From Streptomyces sp. NBC_00285 (GTDB lineage Bacteria; Actinomycetota; Actinomycetes; Streptomycetales; Streptomycetaceae), in NCBI RefSeq assembly GCF_036174265.1, contig NZ_CP108055.1, positions 5,208,001 through 5,272,000 of the forward strand: a DNA stretch of 64,000 bases, written 5' to 3'. Positions 45,685-55,427 of this stretch are shown piece after piece. A program made the position numbers and the translations under genes. The notes under the pieces are model-generated. The model worked only from the letters and a program-made list of their open reading frames with translations. It searched no databases and was not told where the DNA came from. The stretch's first letter is position 1, and every line of letters begins with the position of its first letter.

Positions 45685-46013
45685 GCCTACCTCCACACCC
45701 ATACCGGTCACGACCGGACCTCACCCCCTGCCTGCCGTCCTGAATGTCCAGCTGTCCTGGCGTTGCTCACTCCCCCACTGTGGCATCCACCACTGACATC
45801 GCAATGCCGGTGGGCCAAGTGCCGGACCGCTTGCGCCGCACCCTAGTTGGGCCCCGGGCCCCCGTCAGCTGTATGGAGGCCCGGTCACTCGATGGAATGG
45901 CTTTGGGGAAAGGTGGATGACTAACAGCAAAGATCAGGCCCCGAATCCTGAGACGGATCCGGGGCCTGCGAGGTTCAGCGTTTGCTGCGGTTTCTTCTCT
46001 TTAGCCGGATTTC
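45685..46013. other. Short intergenic region with a terminator
   Basis: The region between the M48-like gene (start at 45684) and purD (end 46014), both minus-strand, has no gene. It contains the purD terminator near 45935-45968 and the probable promoter of the M48-like gene. Confidence 0.5.
45935..45968 (-). terminator. purD terminator
   Basis: CAGGCCCCG (45935-45943) pairs with CGGGGCCTG (45960-45968), and on the minus strand GATCTTTGC follows. Confidence 0.7.
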
Positions 46014-47291
46014 TCAGGCTTCGGACGCCGCCTTCGCCGCGATGTCCGTCCGGTACTGGGAACCGTCGAGCCGGATACGGGCCACCGCCCGGTACGCGCG
46101 CTCGCGGGCCTCGGTGAGGTCCTGGCCGGACGCCGTGACCGACAGGACCCGGCCGCCCGCGCTGAGTACGGCGTCGCCGTCCCGTTTGGTGCCCGCGTGC
46201 AGGACGTACGCGTGCGGGGCGTCCTGTTCGGCCACCTCGTCGAGACCGGTGATCGGGTCCCCGGTGCGCGGGGTGCCGGGGTAGTTGTGCGAGGCGACGA
46301 CCACGGTGACCGCTGCGTCCTCGCTCCAGCGCAGGGGTGCCAGGTCGGCCAGGTTGTTGGTGGCCGCCGCGAGCAGGACGCCGGCCAGCGGGGTCTTGAG
46401 GCGGGCCAGGACGACCTGGGTCTCGGGGTCGCCGAAACGGGCGTTGAACTCGATGACCCGGACGCCTCGGGACGTGATCGCGAGACCGGCGTACAGCAGA
46501 CCGGAGAAGGGGGTGCCGCGGCGGCGCATCTCGTCGACCGTCGGCTGGAGGACCGTCTGCAGGACCTCGTCCACCAGCTTGGGGTCGGCCCAGGGCAGCG
46601 GGGAGTACGCGCCCATGCCGCCCGTGTTCGGGCCCTCGTCGGCGTCGAGCGCACGCTTGAAGTCCTGGGCGGGCTGGAGGGGAAGCACCGTGTCGCCGTC
46701 GGTGATGGCGAAGAGGGAGACCTCGGGGCCGTCGAGGAACTCCTCGATGACGACCCTGCCCGGCTGCCCGGGAGTCGTCCCCACGCAGGCGTTGGCGTGC
46801 GCTGTCGCGACCTCGAGGTCGCTGGTCACGACCACGCCCTTGCCTGCAGCCAGACCGTCGTCCTTGACGACGTACGGGGCGCCGAAGGCGTCGAGGGCCT
46901 CGGCGACCTCCTCGGGGGTCGCGCAGACGTAGGAGCGGGCGGTCGGGACTCCGGCCGCGGCCATGACGTCCTTGGCGAAGGCCTTCGAGCCCTCGAGCTG
47001 CGCGGCCTCCCCCGACGGGCCGAAGACCGGGATGCCCGCCTCGCGCACGGCGTCGGCGACCCCCGCGACGAGCGGGGCCTCCGGGCCTACGACGACCAGG
47101 TCGGCGCCGAGTCGCTGCGCGAGCGCGGACACGGCATCGCCGTCGAGAGCGTCGACCGGGTGCAGCTCGGCGACCTCGGCGATGCCGGCGTTGCCGGGAG
47201 CGCAGTGCACGGCGCTCACGTCGGGGTCGAGGGACAGGGAGCGGCACAGGGCGTGTTCGCGGGCACCGGTACCGATGACGAGGACGTTCAC
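46014..47291 (-). CDS. purD: Glycinamide ribonucleotide synthetase
   Basis: The 425-residue ATP-grasp enzyme makes GAR from phosphoribosylamine, glycine and ATP (purine step 2). Visible features: VLVIGTGAREHAL at the N terminus, VVVGPEAPLVAGVAD, PYVVKDDGLAAGKGV, and NARFGDPETQ in the metal-binding region. GTG 47291 gives the expected length; the frame is open further left. It ends with a terminator near 45935. dnaX lies 116 bp upstream on the same strand. Confidence 0.95.
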   Translation of the reverse strand: MNVLVIGTGAREHALCRSLSLDPDVSAVHCAPGNAGIAEVAELHPVDALDGDAVSALAQRLGADLVVVGPEAPLVAGVADAVREAGIPVFGPSGEAAQLEGSKAFAKDVMAAAGVPTARSYVCATPEEVAEALDAFGAPYVVKDDGLAAGKGVVVTSDLEVATAHANACVGTTPGQPGRVVIEEFLDGPEVSLFAITDGDTVLPLQPAQDFKRALDADEGPNTGGMGAYSPLPWADPKLVDEVLQTVLQPTVDEMRRRGTPFSGLLYAGLAITSRGVRVIEFNARFGDPETQVVLARLKTPLAGVLLAAATNNLADLAPLRWSEDAAVTVVVASHNYPGTPRTGDPITGLDEVAEQDAPHAYVLHAGTKRDGDAVLSAGGRVLSVTASGQDLTEARERAYRAVARIRLDGSQYRTDIAAKAASEA

Positions 47292-47407
47292 GGGGGTCAG
47301 CCTAACGGGGTTTTTGTGGGGGGCTCCCAAGGGGTGGAGGGAGAAGGACCGTAGGTTCCTCCAAGGCGGGGCGGTCCGCGCCCGCCGGTACCTCTCCTCG
47401 CTGTCCC

Positions 47408-49828
47408 CTACTCGTTCGTGAACTCCTCGACGACCGTCGCCCCGAGTTCTCGCACGATCAGTTCGTGGCCGGAGAGGGCCGACTCGTTGAGATCGGGGTC
47501 GTCGTCCTCGGGAATGTCGTCCTCGATGGAGACCGGCGGAGGTTCCGGTGCGGAGGGACGGGATGTCGGGGCCGGTGTGGCGGAGGGCGCCGAGGCATGC
47601 CGGTCCGAGGCTGCCGTCGGCTGGGGGGACGGCGAGGCCTGGGGGGCGGGGGCGCCGTAGCCTCCCGGGTTTCCGGTGCCGGAACCGCCGGCGGTGCCGC
47701 CTCCGCCGTAGCCACCGCCGCCGCCACTGTTGAAGCCTCCGGATGCCGGGGGGGCCGCGCCGCCGCCCGACGGGTCGACGAGCGCGTCGATCTTCCACTG
47801 GACGCTGAACTGCTCGGCGAGCGCCTGGCGCAGGACCTCCTCGCTGCCGCTGCTCGCGAAGTTGTCGCGGGCTCCGGCGTTGACGAAGCCGATCTGGAGT
47901 GTGGTGCCGTCGAAGCCTGTCACCTGGGCGTTCTGGCTGAGCAGGATCCAGGTGAAGCGGCGGCGGTTCTTGACTGCTTCCAGGATGTTGGGCCAGAGCT
48001 GGCGGGGGTCGAGGCCGCCGGCGGGGGGCGCGTAGGCGCCAGGAGCGGGGGCGGACGCCGCGGAGGTGGGCTGGGCCGGGGCCGCAGTTGCCGCGGGTCG
48101 CTGCGATGCCGCCTGGGGTTGGCCTCCGCCGCCCGCTGGGGTCGGGGTGGGCCAGCCGCCGGGCCGACGGCCACCACCGGCGGAAGCGGCGGTGGGCCAG
48201 GCGCCGGGGGCGGGGGCCGGGGCTGACGAAGCGGGGGGTGGGTCGGAGGGCGGCTGATGACTCGGGGGAGTCTGGTCCGGGGCGGCGGCAGGGGGCGGGC
48301 CTGCGGGGGCGACCTGGTCAGCGGGTGTGGCTGGGCCGACGGGCGGCGCCGGGTCCGCCGTAGCGCCGGGGAAGCCGCCTGCGCCGACGGCTCCGCCGGG
48401 GAGACCGCCACCCGGGGCGCCGCCGGCAGGCGTGCCCGCACCTGCGGCCCGTACCGCCGCGCGGGCTGCGGCCGGTCCGCCGCCTGGCGGGACCGGAGCC
48501 GGAGCCGGAGCCGGAGTCGGATCGGGAGCCGACGCCAGGGGCGCTGATGCTGATGACTGCGGTGGCCGGGCATAGGCCGTCGAGGCACCCGGGGCCGCTC
48601 CCGCTCCCCCGTGAGCCTCCGGTCCGGGTACGTATGCCATCGCGGGGGCGCCACCGCCCGGCGAGAAGTTCACGCCCCGCTCGACGCGGTCGAGGCGGGC
48701 CATGAGGGAGCGCTGATCGCCGTAGGCAGCCGGGAGCAGCACGCGCGCGCAGATGAGTTCGATCTGGAGGCGGGGCGAGTTGGCGCCGCGCATCTCGGTC
48801 AGGCCTTCGTTGACGAGGTCGGCGGCTCGGCTGAGTTCGGCCGCGCCGAAGGTGCCCGCCTGCGCCTGCATCCGCTCCATGGCGTCGGCGGGGGCGTCGA
48901 TGAGGCCCTTCTCGGCGGCGTCCGGTACGGCGGCGAGGATCACGAGGTCGCGCAGCCGCTCCAGCAGGTCGGCGACGAAGCGGCGCGGGTCGTTGCCGCC
49001 CTCGATGATGCGGTCGACGACCTCGAAGGCGGCGGCGCCGTCACCGGTGGCGAAGGCCTCGACGACGGTGTCGAGGAGGGAACCGTCGGTGTAACCGAGG
49101 AGGGAAGTGGCCATGGCATAGGTCACACCCTCCTCCCGCGCTCCCGCGAGCAACTGGTCCATGACGGACATGGAGTCACGCACGGAGCCCTGTCCCGCCC
49201 GCACGACGAGAGGCAGGACACCGTCCGCGACGGGGATGTTCTCCTGGCCGCACACCTCGCCGAGGTACTCCCGCAGGGTGCTGGGTGGCACGAGCCGGAA
49301 GGGGTAGTGATGGGTCCGGGACCGGATCGTCCCGATGACCTTCTCGGGTTCGGTGGTGGCGAAGATGAACTTGAGGTGCTCCGGGGGCTCCTCCACGACC
49401 TTCAGCAGCGCGTTGAACCCGGCCGACGTGACCATGTGGGCCTCGTCGATGATGTAGATCTTGTAACGGCTGCTGGCAGGCCCGAAGAAGGCCTTCTCGC
49501 GCAGCTCACGGGCATCGTCCACGCCACCGTGGGAAGCGGCGTCGATCTCGATGACGTCGATGGAACCGGGGCCGTTGCGCGCGAGGTCGCGACAGGACAG
49601 GCACTCACCGCACGGGGTCGGTGTGGGTCCCTGCTCGCAGTTCAGGCACCTGGCCAGGATGCGCGCGCTGGTCGTCTTCCCGCATCCGCGCGGCCCGCTG
49701 AACAGGTACGCGTGATTGACCCGGTTGTTGCGCAGCGCCTGCTGCAACGGGTCGGTGACATGCTCCTGCCCGATGACCTCGGCGAACGACTCCGGGCGAT
49801 AGCGGCGGTACAGCGCGAGAGACGACAC
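47408..49828 (-). CDS. dnaX: DNA polymerase III gamma/tau subunit
   Basis: The 806-residue clamp-loader ATPase has Walker A GPRGCGKT (45-52), a zinc motif with Cys64, Cys73, Cys76 and Cys79, DEAH in IIDEAHM, and SRT at the arginine-finger position. A long Pro/Ala/Gly-rich linker (about 385-640) and a C-terminal tau-type domain (about 645-725) follow. It loads the beta clamp and links the replisome. GTG 49828 begins VSSLALYRRYRPESF, the conserved start. SRP RNA and tRNA-Ser lie upstream. Confidence 0.96.
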   Translation of the reverse strand: MSSLALYRRYRPESFAEVIGQEHVTDPLQQALRNNRVNHAYLFSGPRGCGKTTSARILARCLNCEQGPTPTPCGECLSCRDLARNGPGSIDVIEIDAASHGGVDDARELREKAFFGPASSRYKIYIIDEAHMVTSAGFNALLKVVEEPPEHLKFIFATTEPEKVIGTIRSRTHHYPFRLVPPSTLREYLGEVCGQENIPVADGVLPLVVRAGQGSVRDSMSVMDQLLAGAREEGVTYAMATSLLGYTDGSLLDTVVEAFATGDGAAAFEVVDRIIEGGNDPRRFVADLLERLRDLVILAAVPDAAEKGLIDAPADAMERMQAQAGTFGAAELSRAADLVNEGLTEMRGANSPRLQIELICARVLLPAAYGDQRSLMARLDRVERGVNFSPGGGAPAMAYVPGPEAHGGAGAAPGASTAYARPPQSSASAPLASAPDPTPAPAPAPVPPGGGPAAARAAVRAAGAGTPAGGAPGGGLPGGAVGAGGFPGATADPAPPVGPATPADQVAPAGPPPAAAPDQTPPSHQPPSDPPPASSAPAPAPGAWPTAASAGGGRRPGGWPTPTPAGGGGQPQAASQRPAATAAPAQPTSAASAPAPGAYAPPAGGLDPRQLWPNILEAVKNRRRFTWILLSQNAQVTGFDGTTLQIGFVNAGARDNFASSGSEEVLRQALAEQFSVQWKIDALVDPSGGGAAPPASGGFNSGGGGGYGGGGTAGGSGTGNPGGYGAPAPQASPSPQPTAASDRHASAPSATPAPTSRPSAPEPPPVSIEDDIPEDDDPDLNESALSGHELIVRELGATVVEEFTNE

Positions 49829-49886
49829 GCATACGAGGTTATAGGCGCCCACTGACAACCCGGCCCCTGCGCGCCCCGCCAGGCCC

Positions 49887-49983
49887 CCGGGAACGCGAGC
49901 GCCCCCCACGCACCCGCCAGAGCCAACCTACCCTTGCTGCCTTCCGGCCCTGGGGGAGTTCAGTCAGATAGCGCCGCGTGAGG
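49887..49983 (-). ncRNA. ffs: Signal recognition particle RNA (small bacterial type)
   Basis: On the minus strand the sequence contains the conserved SRP core: AGGGCCGGAAGGCAGCAAGG with the GGAA loop, flanked by long stems (CTCCCCC with the GGGGGG run). It is the small SRP RNA that binds Ffh for co-translational targeting. Ends are approximate. It lies next to dnaX, as in other actinobacteria. Confidence 0.88.
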
Positions 49984-50062
49984 GGCTGCCCAAACAGTAC
50001 CCGATGGCAGGGGTCGGGAACGAGTTCGCGAGCACTCCTCAACGTCTTGTATTGTTTGCCGC

Positions 50063-50147
50063 GGAGGATTCGCCTAGTGGCCTAGGGCGCACGCTTGGAA
50101 AGCGTGTTGGGGGCAACCCCTCACGAGTTCGAATCTCGTATCCTCCG
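50063..50147 (+). tRNA. tRNA-Ser (anticodon GGA)
   Basis: It folds with acceptor GGAGGAT / ATCCTCC, anticodon loop TTGGAAA, a long variable arm (GTTGGGGGCAACCCCTCAC) and T arm AGTTCGAATCT. Discriminator G is followed by an encoded CCA (50148-50150). The 3' part from position 50094 is the template for two downstream copies. Confidence 0.97.
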
Positions 50148-50186
50148 CCAGTGCCTCACCGGGCACGATGTCGAAGGGCCCCACCG
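50094..50186. repeat. attL-like 93-bp direct repeat (copy 1, within tRNA-Ser)
   Basis: This 93-bp segment runs from the last base of the 5' anticodon stem through the tRNA 3' end and into the terminator. It is identical to 55318-55410. Repeats of a tRNA 3' part at both ends of a segment are the mark of integration by a tRNA-targeting recombinase. Confidence 0.88.
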
Positions 50187-50205
50187 TTCGCGGTGGGGCC
50201 CTTCG
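50172..50205 (+). terminator. tRNA-Ser terminator
   Basis: A perfect 15-bp stem CGAAGGGCCCCACCG / CGGTGGGGCCCTTCG, with loop TTCG, follows the tRNA-Ser by 24 bp. Confidence 0.9.
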
Positions 50206-50370
50206 ACGTTTGGCGTGGCCGTTAGCCCAGGCCGTGTTCCGTCTTGAGCCAGGTGACCAGTCCATGTGCTCGGTCAGGGGCGAGGCGCGGATGAGGTCCT
50301 TCCACTCCGCGATCGGTCGGCCGTACTTCTTCTCGATCGAGGGGAAGTAGCTCGCGGGGCCCTTCACGGG
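50198..50370 (-). pseudogene. DUF4287-like gene remnant with frameshifts
   Basis: On the minus strand, one frame reads GPASYFPSIEKKYGRPIAEW and continues to LTEHM (to about 50263); the next frame continues LVTWLKTEHGLG and then stops (TAA near 50222). Together they match the DUF4287 core (SYFPSIEKKYGRPI... WLKTEHGLGHGHAN). At least one frameshift separates the pieces, and the 3' end runs into the tRNA-Ser terminator and the repeat, where homology stops. The gene was probably cut by the integration event. Confidence 0.65.
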
Positions 50371-50580
50371 TTCGGCCGTGGCTGCGTTTCCGTTCGTCTG
50401 CGGCGTGGTGGTGCTGCCTGTACGACCTGGACCGAGGCGCGAATACATCGGTCGGGAAGGTGTGATCCACGCCACAGTAAAGATCGAACGTCTGTCCTTG
50501 CCCCTCGTTAGAATTCGCTCGCCCCAAGAGCCCTCGTGAGCACCACAGGGACGGGGCCTGCGCTTTCCAGGGGGGAACGC

Positions 50581-53500
50581 ATGCTTCACACGTCCATCAG
50601 GGAACAACGCCGAAGACGACACGCGTCCAGGGGGGCCACTTCGCTTCTCGCGCTGATCGTCGCCGTCCTGGCCTCGTTCACCGCACAGACCGGCACGGCT
50701 TCCGCCGTGGCCGTGCCGACCCCGAAGACCACGGCCGCGGCCTCCGGGCCCGCGACACCGAAGTCACCGAAGTCACCGAAGTCACCGAAGTCACCGGAGA
50801 AGAAGGCGGCTCCCGAGGCGCTGCACGCCACCGCCGCGCGCGAGATCGGCCGTAGCGACGCGGCCGACACCTGCTCCGGGGCGATTGAGTCGGGAACGGT
50901 CTACACCTGCTCCGTCGGGCCCGAGGGCGGCGCGAGCTTCACCTTCGCCCTGCCGAACCCCGACGACCTGGTGTTCCTCCAGGTCGTCTCCACCGATGAC
51001 CAGCCCCAGTACCCGACGCTCACCGCACCGGACGGTTCGACGGTCACCTGCGACCGGCCCGACGGCGCGTACGGGGCGGCACGGTGTCCGACGAGCCGGG
51101 CCGGTACGTACACCGTGCAGGCCGGGGCCGCGCCGAGTGGCTTCTCGGTGTCGTACACGGCTCTGCTGTCCGGCACTTCCTGCACCGCGGTCTCCAAGGA
51201 CGACACCGCCCTCGGGGCGCCGAAGTCCCTCGCCGACACGCTTACCGCCGGGTCCGCCGGCCACTGCTTCGGCCTGCCGTCCGCCGCCGGGGACGTTCTG
51301 CGGAGCCATCTGTCCGCGTGGCAGGTGACCGGGACCGTTTACGACGCCACCGGCACGGAGGTCTGCACGACCCGTGAGAACAACGCCACGGACTTCGACT
51401 GCACCCTCAAGGGCAACGCACCGTTCCGTGTGCTGACGAACCAGTCGTACGCGGCGAGCATGGACTACAGCCTCACGTCGGCCCGCCTCTCCGCTCCCGC
51501 CGGCTGCCCCACCGTCCAGCCGCTGGCCTACGGCACGGTCCCGGACGCCACGTCCACCGCGCGCTGCCGCGTCCTGCACGTACCCGCCTCCGGGCCCTAT
51601 CTCTTCGACACCGTCGGCGACAGCGTCTCCGGGAGCCTCTACGCCACCGACGGCACGTCCCGCTGCACCCCCACGCTGCTCGCCCCCTGCACCCTGACCG
51701 CAGGTGATTACACCTGGGCGCGCGACGGGCGCAGCAGCGCCCCGGCCGCCTTCGGGGTCCGGCTGTACGCGACGAACCTGACGCAGGGCTGCACCGCCGT
51801 ACGCGACGACGGCTTCGCCTCCGGCGCGGTGAAGGGTGCCTTCGGCGGACCGGGCGAGCAGCAGTGTCTGTCCCTCCCGACGGCCACCGGCCACGGCCTC
51901 TACCTGATCGACCGGACACCGGACGGCGGAGTCAACCCGAGCTACCGAGTGTTCGACGCCAAGGGCATCGCGCAGTGCGACAACGACGACTCCCCGGTGA
52001 TCTGCAAGCTGACCGGGACCGCCCCGTTCCACGCGGTGCTCTCGGGCTCCGCCGCAGGTGAGTACCAGCTCGCCGTCCAGGACACCGGGAAGACCGCGGG
52101 CTGCACGGCCTGGCCGCAGTCGGCGTTCGACGGCACCTGGGGCGTGTCGGTTCCGCTCACCAGCACGACCCAGGCCGTGTGCCTGGGCATCGCCGCCGAC
52201 CAGCACTCCACCGCCGAGATGTTCGACTACACGAACAACACCAACAGGGTCAACGCCGCGGTGCGGGTGTTCGACGGCGCCGGCAACGAGCTGTGCACCA
52301 CTGTCGGCGGCTCCACGACCACCTGCCGGTTCACGGCCGGTGTCGGCTACACGGCCCTGCTGACGGGCACCGGCGCCTCGGACACGTACAAGCTGGTCCG
52401 CCGGGACATCTCTTCGACGGCGAAGTGCGCCGCTCCGGCCTCGCTCACCGTCGGTGGAGCCTCCGCGTCCTTCACCCTCGACTCCGCACTGGACAGCCGG
52501 TGTCTGCGTGTCACTGCAGCGGCCACGGACAAGCTCTGGATGTCCGCGCGGACCCCGACGGCCGCCCGGAACACGGGCGTGGTGCTGAAGGTGGTCGACG
52601 CCTCGGGCACGAGCGTGTGCCGGCAGTGGGGCGTCTCCTGCCGCGTCACCGGCTCGACCTCGTACATCGTCATCATCCTGGCCTCGGGGTACGACGAGAC
52701 CCCCATTTCCGCACACGTCGACACCTGGCGCGTCGGCACCGCCTCGGGCTGGGCCCCGGAGTGCACGGCGAACAAGGTGTCCCCGCAGGGCTTTTCCGTG
52801 CGGAGCGGCACGTTCACCGAGTCCGCAACCGCGTACTGCGCCGTGATCCCCATGCAGCCGTCGCAGCGCTTCCAGGTGTACGGCACCCAGAGCAGCAGCA
52901 CGGGCACCCCGTGGGTGAGCCTGCTGAGCACCACCCGCTTCGCCGGCGCGAGCGCCGACTACTCCTACCAGTGCAACGGTGACAACGCCGGTGTCTTCAG
53001 CTACTCCTGCCTCACCACCTCCAGCGCCTCCGCGGGCGACTACCTGATGCTGGTGAGCCCGTACCAGGCGGACACTCCGGTCGAGTACTCCATGCAGGGT
53101 GTCTGCAAGAGCGGCTGCACCACTCAGCCGAAGTCGGCCGACGTCACCTCGCTGGGCCCGACGAGCGGACCTGCCGGGACGTCCAACCAGGTTGTGCTGC
53201 ACGGCGCGAACCTGACCCTCGGCACCCAGGTGGAACTCCGGTCCGGGGACGACTCCCGCACCGCCGAGCCGGTCTCCGTCAGCGCCGATGGCACCACGCT
53301 CACCGTGCGGCTCGGTACGTACGACCTCCCTCCGGGCGCGTACGACCTGGTGATCGACAACGTCGGGTACACATCCGGCATCCCGTCACCCGGCTACCTT
53401 CCGGGCGCCTACACCGTCACCGCCGCACCGGCGGCGACCCACAACCGCCTCGTCCCGGTCTCGCCGACGCGCTTCCTGGACACCCGCAACGGCACCGGCG

Positions 53501-54552
53501 CCCCCAGGGCACGGGTCGGCGCGGGCGGAATCGTCGAGCTCAAGGTCGCCGGGACGCACGGTATCCCCGCCACCGGGGTCACCGCGGTCGTCATGAACGT
53601 CACCGCCGTCCGGCCCACCGGCAACGGCCACGTCGACGTGTACCCCACCGGTCAGCCGCTGCCGACCGTCTCCAGCGTCAACTACACGGCGCCGCAGACC
53701 ATCGCCAACCTGGTGACGGTTCCCGTACGGAACGGATCGGTGGACCTGCGCAACAGTGCGGGCTCCGTCGACCTCCTCGCCGACGTCACGGGCTACTACG
53801 CGGAGGGGAGTTCAGGTTCGGCCTTGACGCCGGTCTCGCCGACGCGCTTCCTGGACACCCGCAACGGCACCGGCGCCCCCAAGGCGCGGATCGGCGCGGG
53901 CGGAATCGTCGAGCTCAAGGTCGCCGGGACGCACGGTATCCCCGCCACCGGGGTCACCGCCGTCGTAATGAACGTCACCGCCGTCCGGCCCACCACCGGG
54001 GGCTACATCACCGTGTACCCCGGCGGCCAGTCGCTGCCGGCCGTATCCAACATCAACTTCCCCGCCGGCCGGACGATCCCCAACGTGGTCGTCGTCCCGG
54101 TCGTGAACGGTTCGGTGGACCTGCGCAACAGTGCGGGCTCCGTCGACCTCCTCGCAGATGTCACGGGATACTTCTCCGCCACCGGTTCGACCTTCACCCC
54201 GGCGGGCCCGCTGCGGCTACTGGACACACGCAGCGGACTGGGTGCCCGGCCCGGAGCCGTCGCCCCGGGCGGTCTGGTCAGCCTCCCGGTCACCGGTACG
54301 GCCGGCGTCCCCTCCTCCGGGGTCACGGCAGTGGTGCTCAACGTGACGGTCACGGCGCCTTCGGCCGGGGGATATCTGACGGTCCACCCGCACGGTCTGC
54401 CGGAGCCCGGGGTCTCGAACCTCAACTTCGGCGCAGGGCAGACTATTTCCAACATGGTCGTGGTGCCGGTGGTTGACGGACGGGTCACCTTCGCCAACCA
54501 CACCGGTTCGGTCCAGGTCATCGCCGACCTGGCCGGGTACTACAGCAGCTGA
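50581..54552 (+). CDS. Large secreted protein: seven four-cysteine modules, IPT-like domain, three repeat domains
   Basis: The 1,323-residue protein has a long signal peptide (about 1-40). After a KSPKSPKSPKSP linker (about 60-80) come seven modules of about 105 residues (about 95-860), each with four Cys in the order C-x(about 25)-C-x(about 35)-C-x(about 8)-C; several begin GCTA. Next is an IPT/TIG-like domain (about 865-960), then three domains of about 120 residues, each starting with FLDTR or LLDTR and ending VTGYY or LAGYY. The last three are common in actinomycete exported proteins of unknown role. ATG 50581 has GGGGGGAA upstream; the frame is open from GTG 50536. It lies inside the first tRNA-Ser interval and is the only intact gene there. 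Confidence 0.85.
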   Translation: MLHTSIREQRRRRHASRGATSLLALIVAVLASFTAQTGTASAVAVPTPKTTAAASGPATPKSPKSPKSPKSPEKKAAPEALHATAAREIGRSDAADTCSGAIESGTVYTCSVGPEGGASFTFALPNPDDLVFLQVVSTDDQPQYPTLTAPDGSTVTCDRPDGAYGAARCPTSRAGTYTVQAGAAPSGFSVSYTALLSGTSCTAVSKDDTALGAPKSLADTLTAGSAGHCFGLPSAAGDVLRSHLSAWQVTGTVYDATGTEVCTTRENNATDFDCTLKGNAPFRVLTNQSYAASMDYSLTSARLSAPAGCPTVQPLAYGTVPDATSTARCRVLHVPASGPYLFDTVGDSVSGSLYATDGTSRCTPTLLAPCTLTAGDYTWARDGRSSAPAAFGVRLYATNLTQGCTAVRDDGFASGAVKGAFGGPGEQQCLSLPTATGHGLYLIDRTPDGGVNPSYRVFDAKGIAQCDNDDSPVICKLTGTAPFHAVLSGSAAGEYQLAVQDTGKTAGCTAWPQSAFDGTWGVSVPLTSTTQAVCLGIAADQHSTAEMFDYTNNTNRVNAAVRVFDGAGNELCTTVGGSTTTCRFTAGVGYTALLTGTGASDTYKLVRRDISSTAKCAAPASLTVGGASASFTLDSALDSRCLRVTAAATDKLWMSARTPTAARNTGVVLKVVDASGTSVCRQWGVSCRVTGSTSYIVIILASGYDETPISAHVDTWRVGTASGWAPECTANKVSPQGFSVRSGTFTESATAYCAVIPMQPSQRFQVYGTQSSSTGTPWVSLLSTTRFAGASADYSYQCNGDNAGVFSYSCLTTSSASAGDYLMLVSPYQADTPVEYSMQGVCKSGCTTQPKSADVTSLGPTSGPAGTSNQVVLHGANLTLGTQVELRSGDDSRTAEPVSVSADGTTLTVRLGTYDLPPGAYDLVIDNVGYTSGIPSPGYLPGAYTVTAAPAATHNRLVPVSPTRFLDTRNGTGAPRARVGAGGIVELKVAGTHGIPATGVTAVVMNVTAVRPTGNGHVDVYPTGQPLPTVSSVNYTAPQTIANLVTVPVRNGSVDLRNSAGSVDLLADVTGYYAEGSSGSALTPVSPTRFLDTRNGTGAPKARIGAGGIVELKVAGTHGIPATGVTAVVMNVTAVRPTTGGYITVYPGGQSLPAVSNINFPAGRTIPNVVVVPVVNGSVDLRNSAGSVDLLADVTGYFSATGSTFTPAGPLRLLDTRSGLGARPGAVAPGGLVSLPVTGTAGVPSSGVTAVVLNVTVTAPSAGGYLTVHPHGLPEPGVSNLNFGAGQTISNMVVVPVVDGRVTFANHTGSVQVIADLAGYYSS
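53455..54000. repeat. Near-identical domain repeat in the secreted protein
   Basis: The first about 165 bp of the first and second C-terminal domains (53455-53620 and 53830-53995) are almost identical, 375 bp (125 codons) apart, showing recent duplication or conversion. The third domain is much more diverged. Confidence 0.85.
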
Positions 54553-55317
54553 CCACCAGGTCGGGGGCATGGCTCGCACCGCCCCCGACCGCTCCCTGTA
54601 CACACCGAAACTGCCGCGCGCTCCGGCGAACGTCGGCCGGGCTGCGGTGTGCTCTCTGCTCGTGCGCTGATCCGGCGGGCGAGTGCGAGCGGGCCCACTG
54701 CGGCGAGTGCCGTCCACCCTGAAGGCGCCCTGGTAGCGGCCGCGGGCGTGGACCGGGGCGAGGCCGGCGACGACCGAGGCGGCGATGCCGGCCGCGGAGT
54801 CCTCGCCCAGCGACCGGACGACCACCGACACCGCGAAGCGCGGTAGGCGTCGGCCCCACATCCGGAACGGATCATCCTCACCGAACCACTCCGCTTCCCG
54901 TCCGCGTCTCCTGGAACGTCTTTTCCCGGTAACACCGCCCCTGCGCGATAACAGCCCCGAACATGGCCGCGAACGTATGCCGCGGCACCCCAGCCAGTCC
55001 GACATGCCCTTCTGCCGATCAAGCTCATGGAACGGGAGGCAATCGTCCCGCTTGCCGATGACTCGAATCGCCATCCTCGGCGGCCATGGAGATCGATTCC
55101 CCCCTCATCAAACACCCGCCTCCAGGCTCGGAGTCAACCTGTCAGGCAGCACGAAACGCGATGCGTCAAGTGGGGCCTGCCCAGGCAGAACGCGACCGTC
55201 TCTGGTCTCACTTCCGGTCTCATTCGCCCACGTTCAGGGCCGTTCAGAAGATCGCGTGCAAGGCGCTTCAGCGCAGTTCAGGACGTTCCTGATGTTCCGT
55301 GAACCTCTGGACGAAGA
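54553..55317. other. Degenerate DNA between the secreted protein and the second repeat
   Basis: No intact gene. On the minus strand around 54715-54840 a frame reads ASVVAGLAPVHARGRYQGAF, like an MFS transporter segment (GLAP...RGRYQG), but without a start, membrane helices or a continuing frame. It is best seen as decayed sequence. The last part (54900-55317) has no recognisable content. Confidence 0.4.
54715..54840 (-). pseudogene. Possible MFS transporter fragment
   Basis: The segment VVAGLAPVHARGRYQGAFRV resembles the loop motif after the fourth helix of MFS exporters. The flanking residues are not hydrophobic and no start or stop frames a gene. Low confidence. Confidence 0.3.
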
Positions 55318-55410
55318 CTTGGAAAGCGTGTTGGGGGCAACCCCTCACGAGTTCGAATCTCGTATCCTCCGCCAGTGCCTCACCGGGCACGATGTCGAAG
55401 GGCCCCACCG
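55318..55410. repeat. attR-like 93-bp direct repeat (copy 2, tRNA-Ser 3' part)
   Basis: Identical over 93 bp to 50094-50186: it begins at the last base of the 5' anticodon stem and includes the 3' half of the tRNA and most of the terminator, but not the tRNA 5' half, so it cannot make a tRNA. It ends the first interval. Confidence 0.9.
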
Positions 55411-55427
55411 CGAGGTGGGGCCCTTCG
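55396..55427 (+). terminator. Terminator of the duplicated tRNA-Ser 3' part
   Basis: A 14-bp stem (55396-55409 / 55414-55427) with loop GCGA, in place of the TTCG loop of the first copy. Confidence 0.75.
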
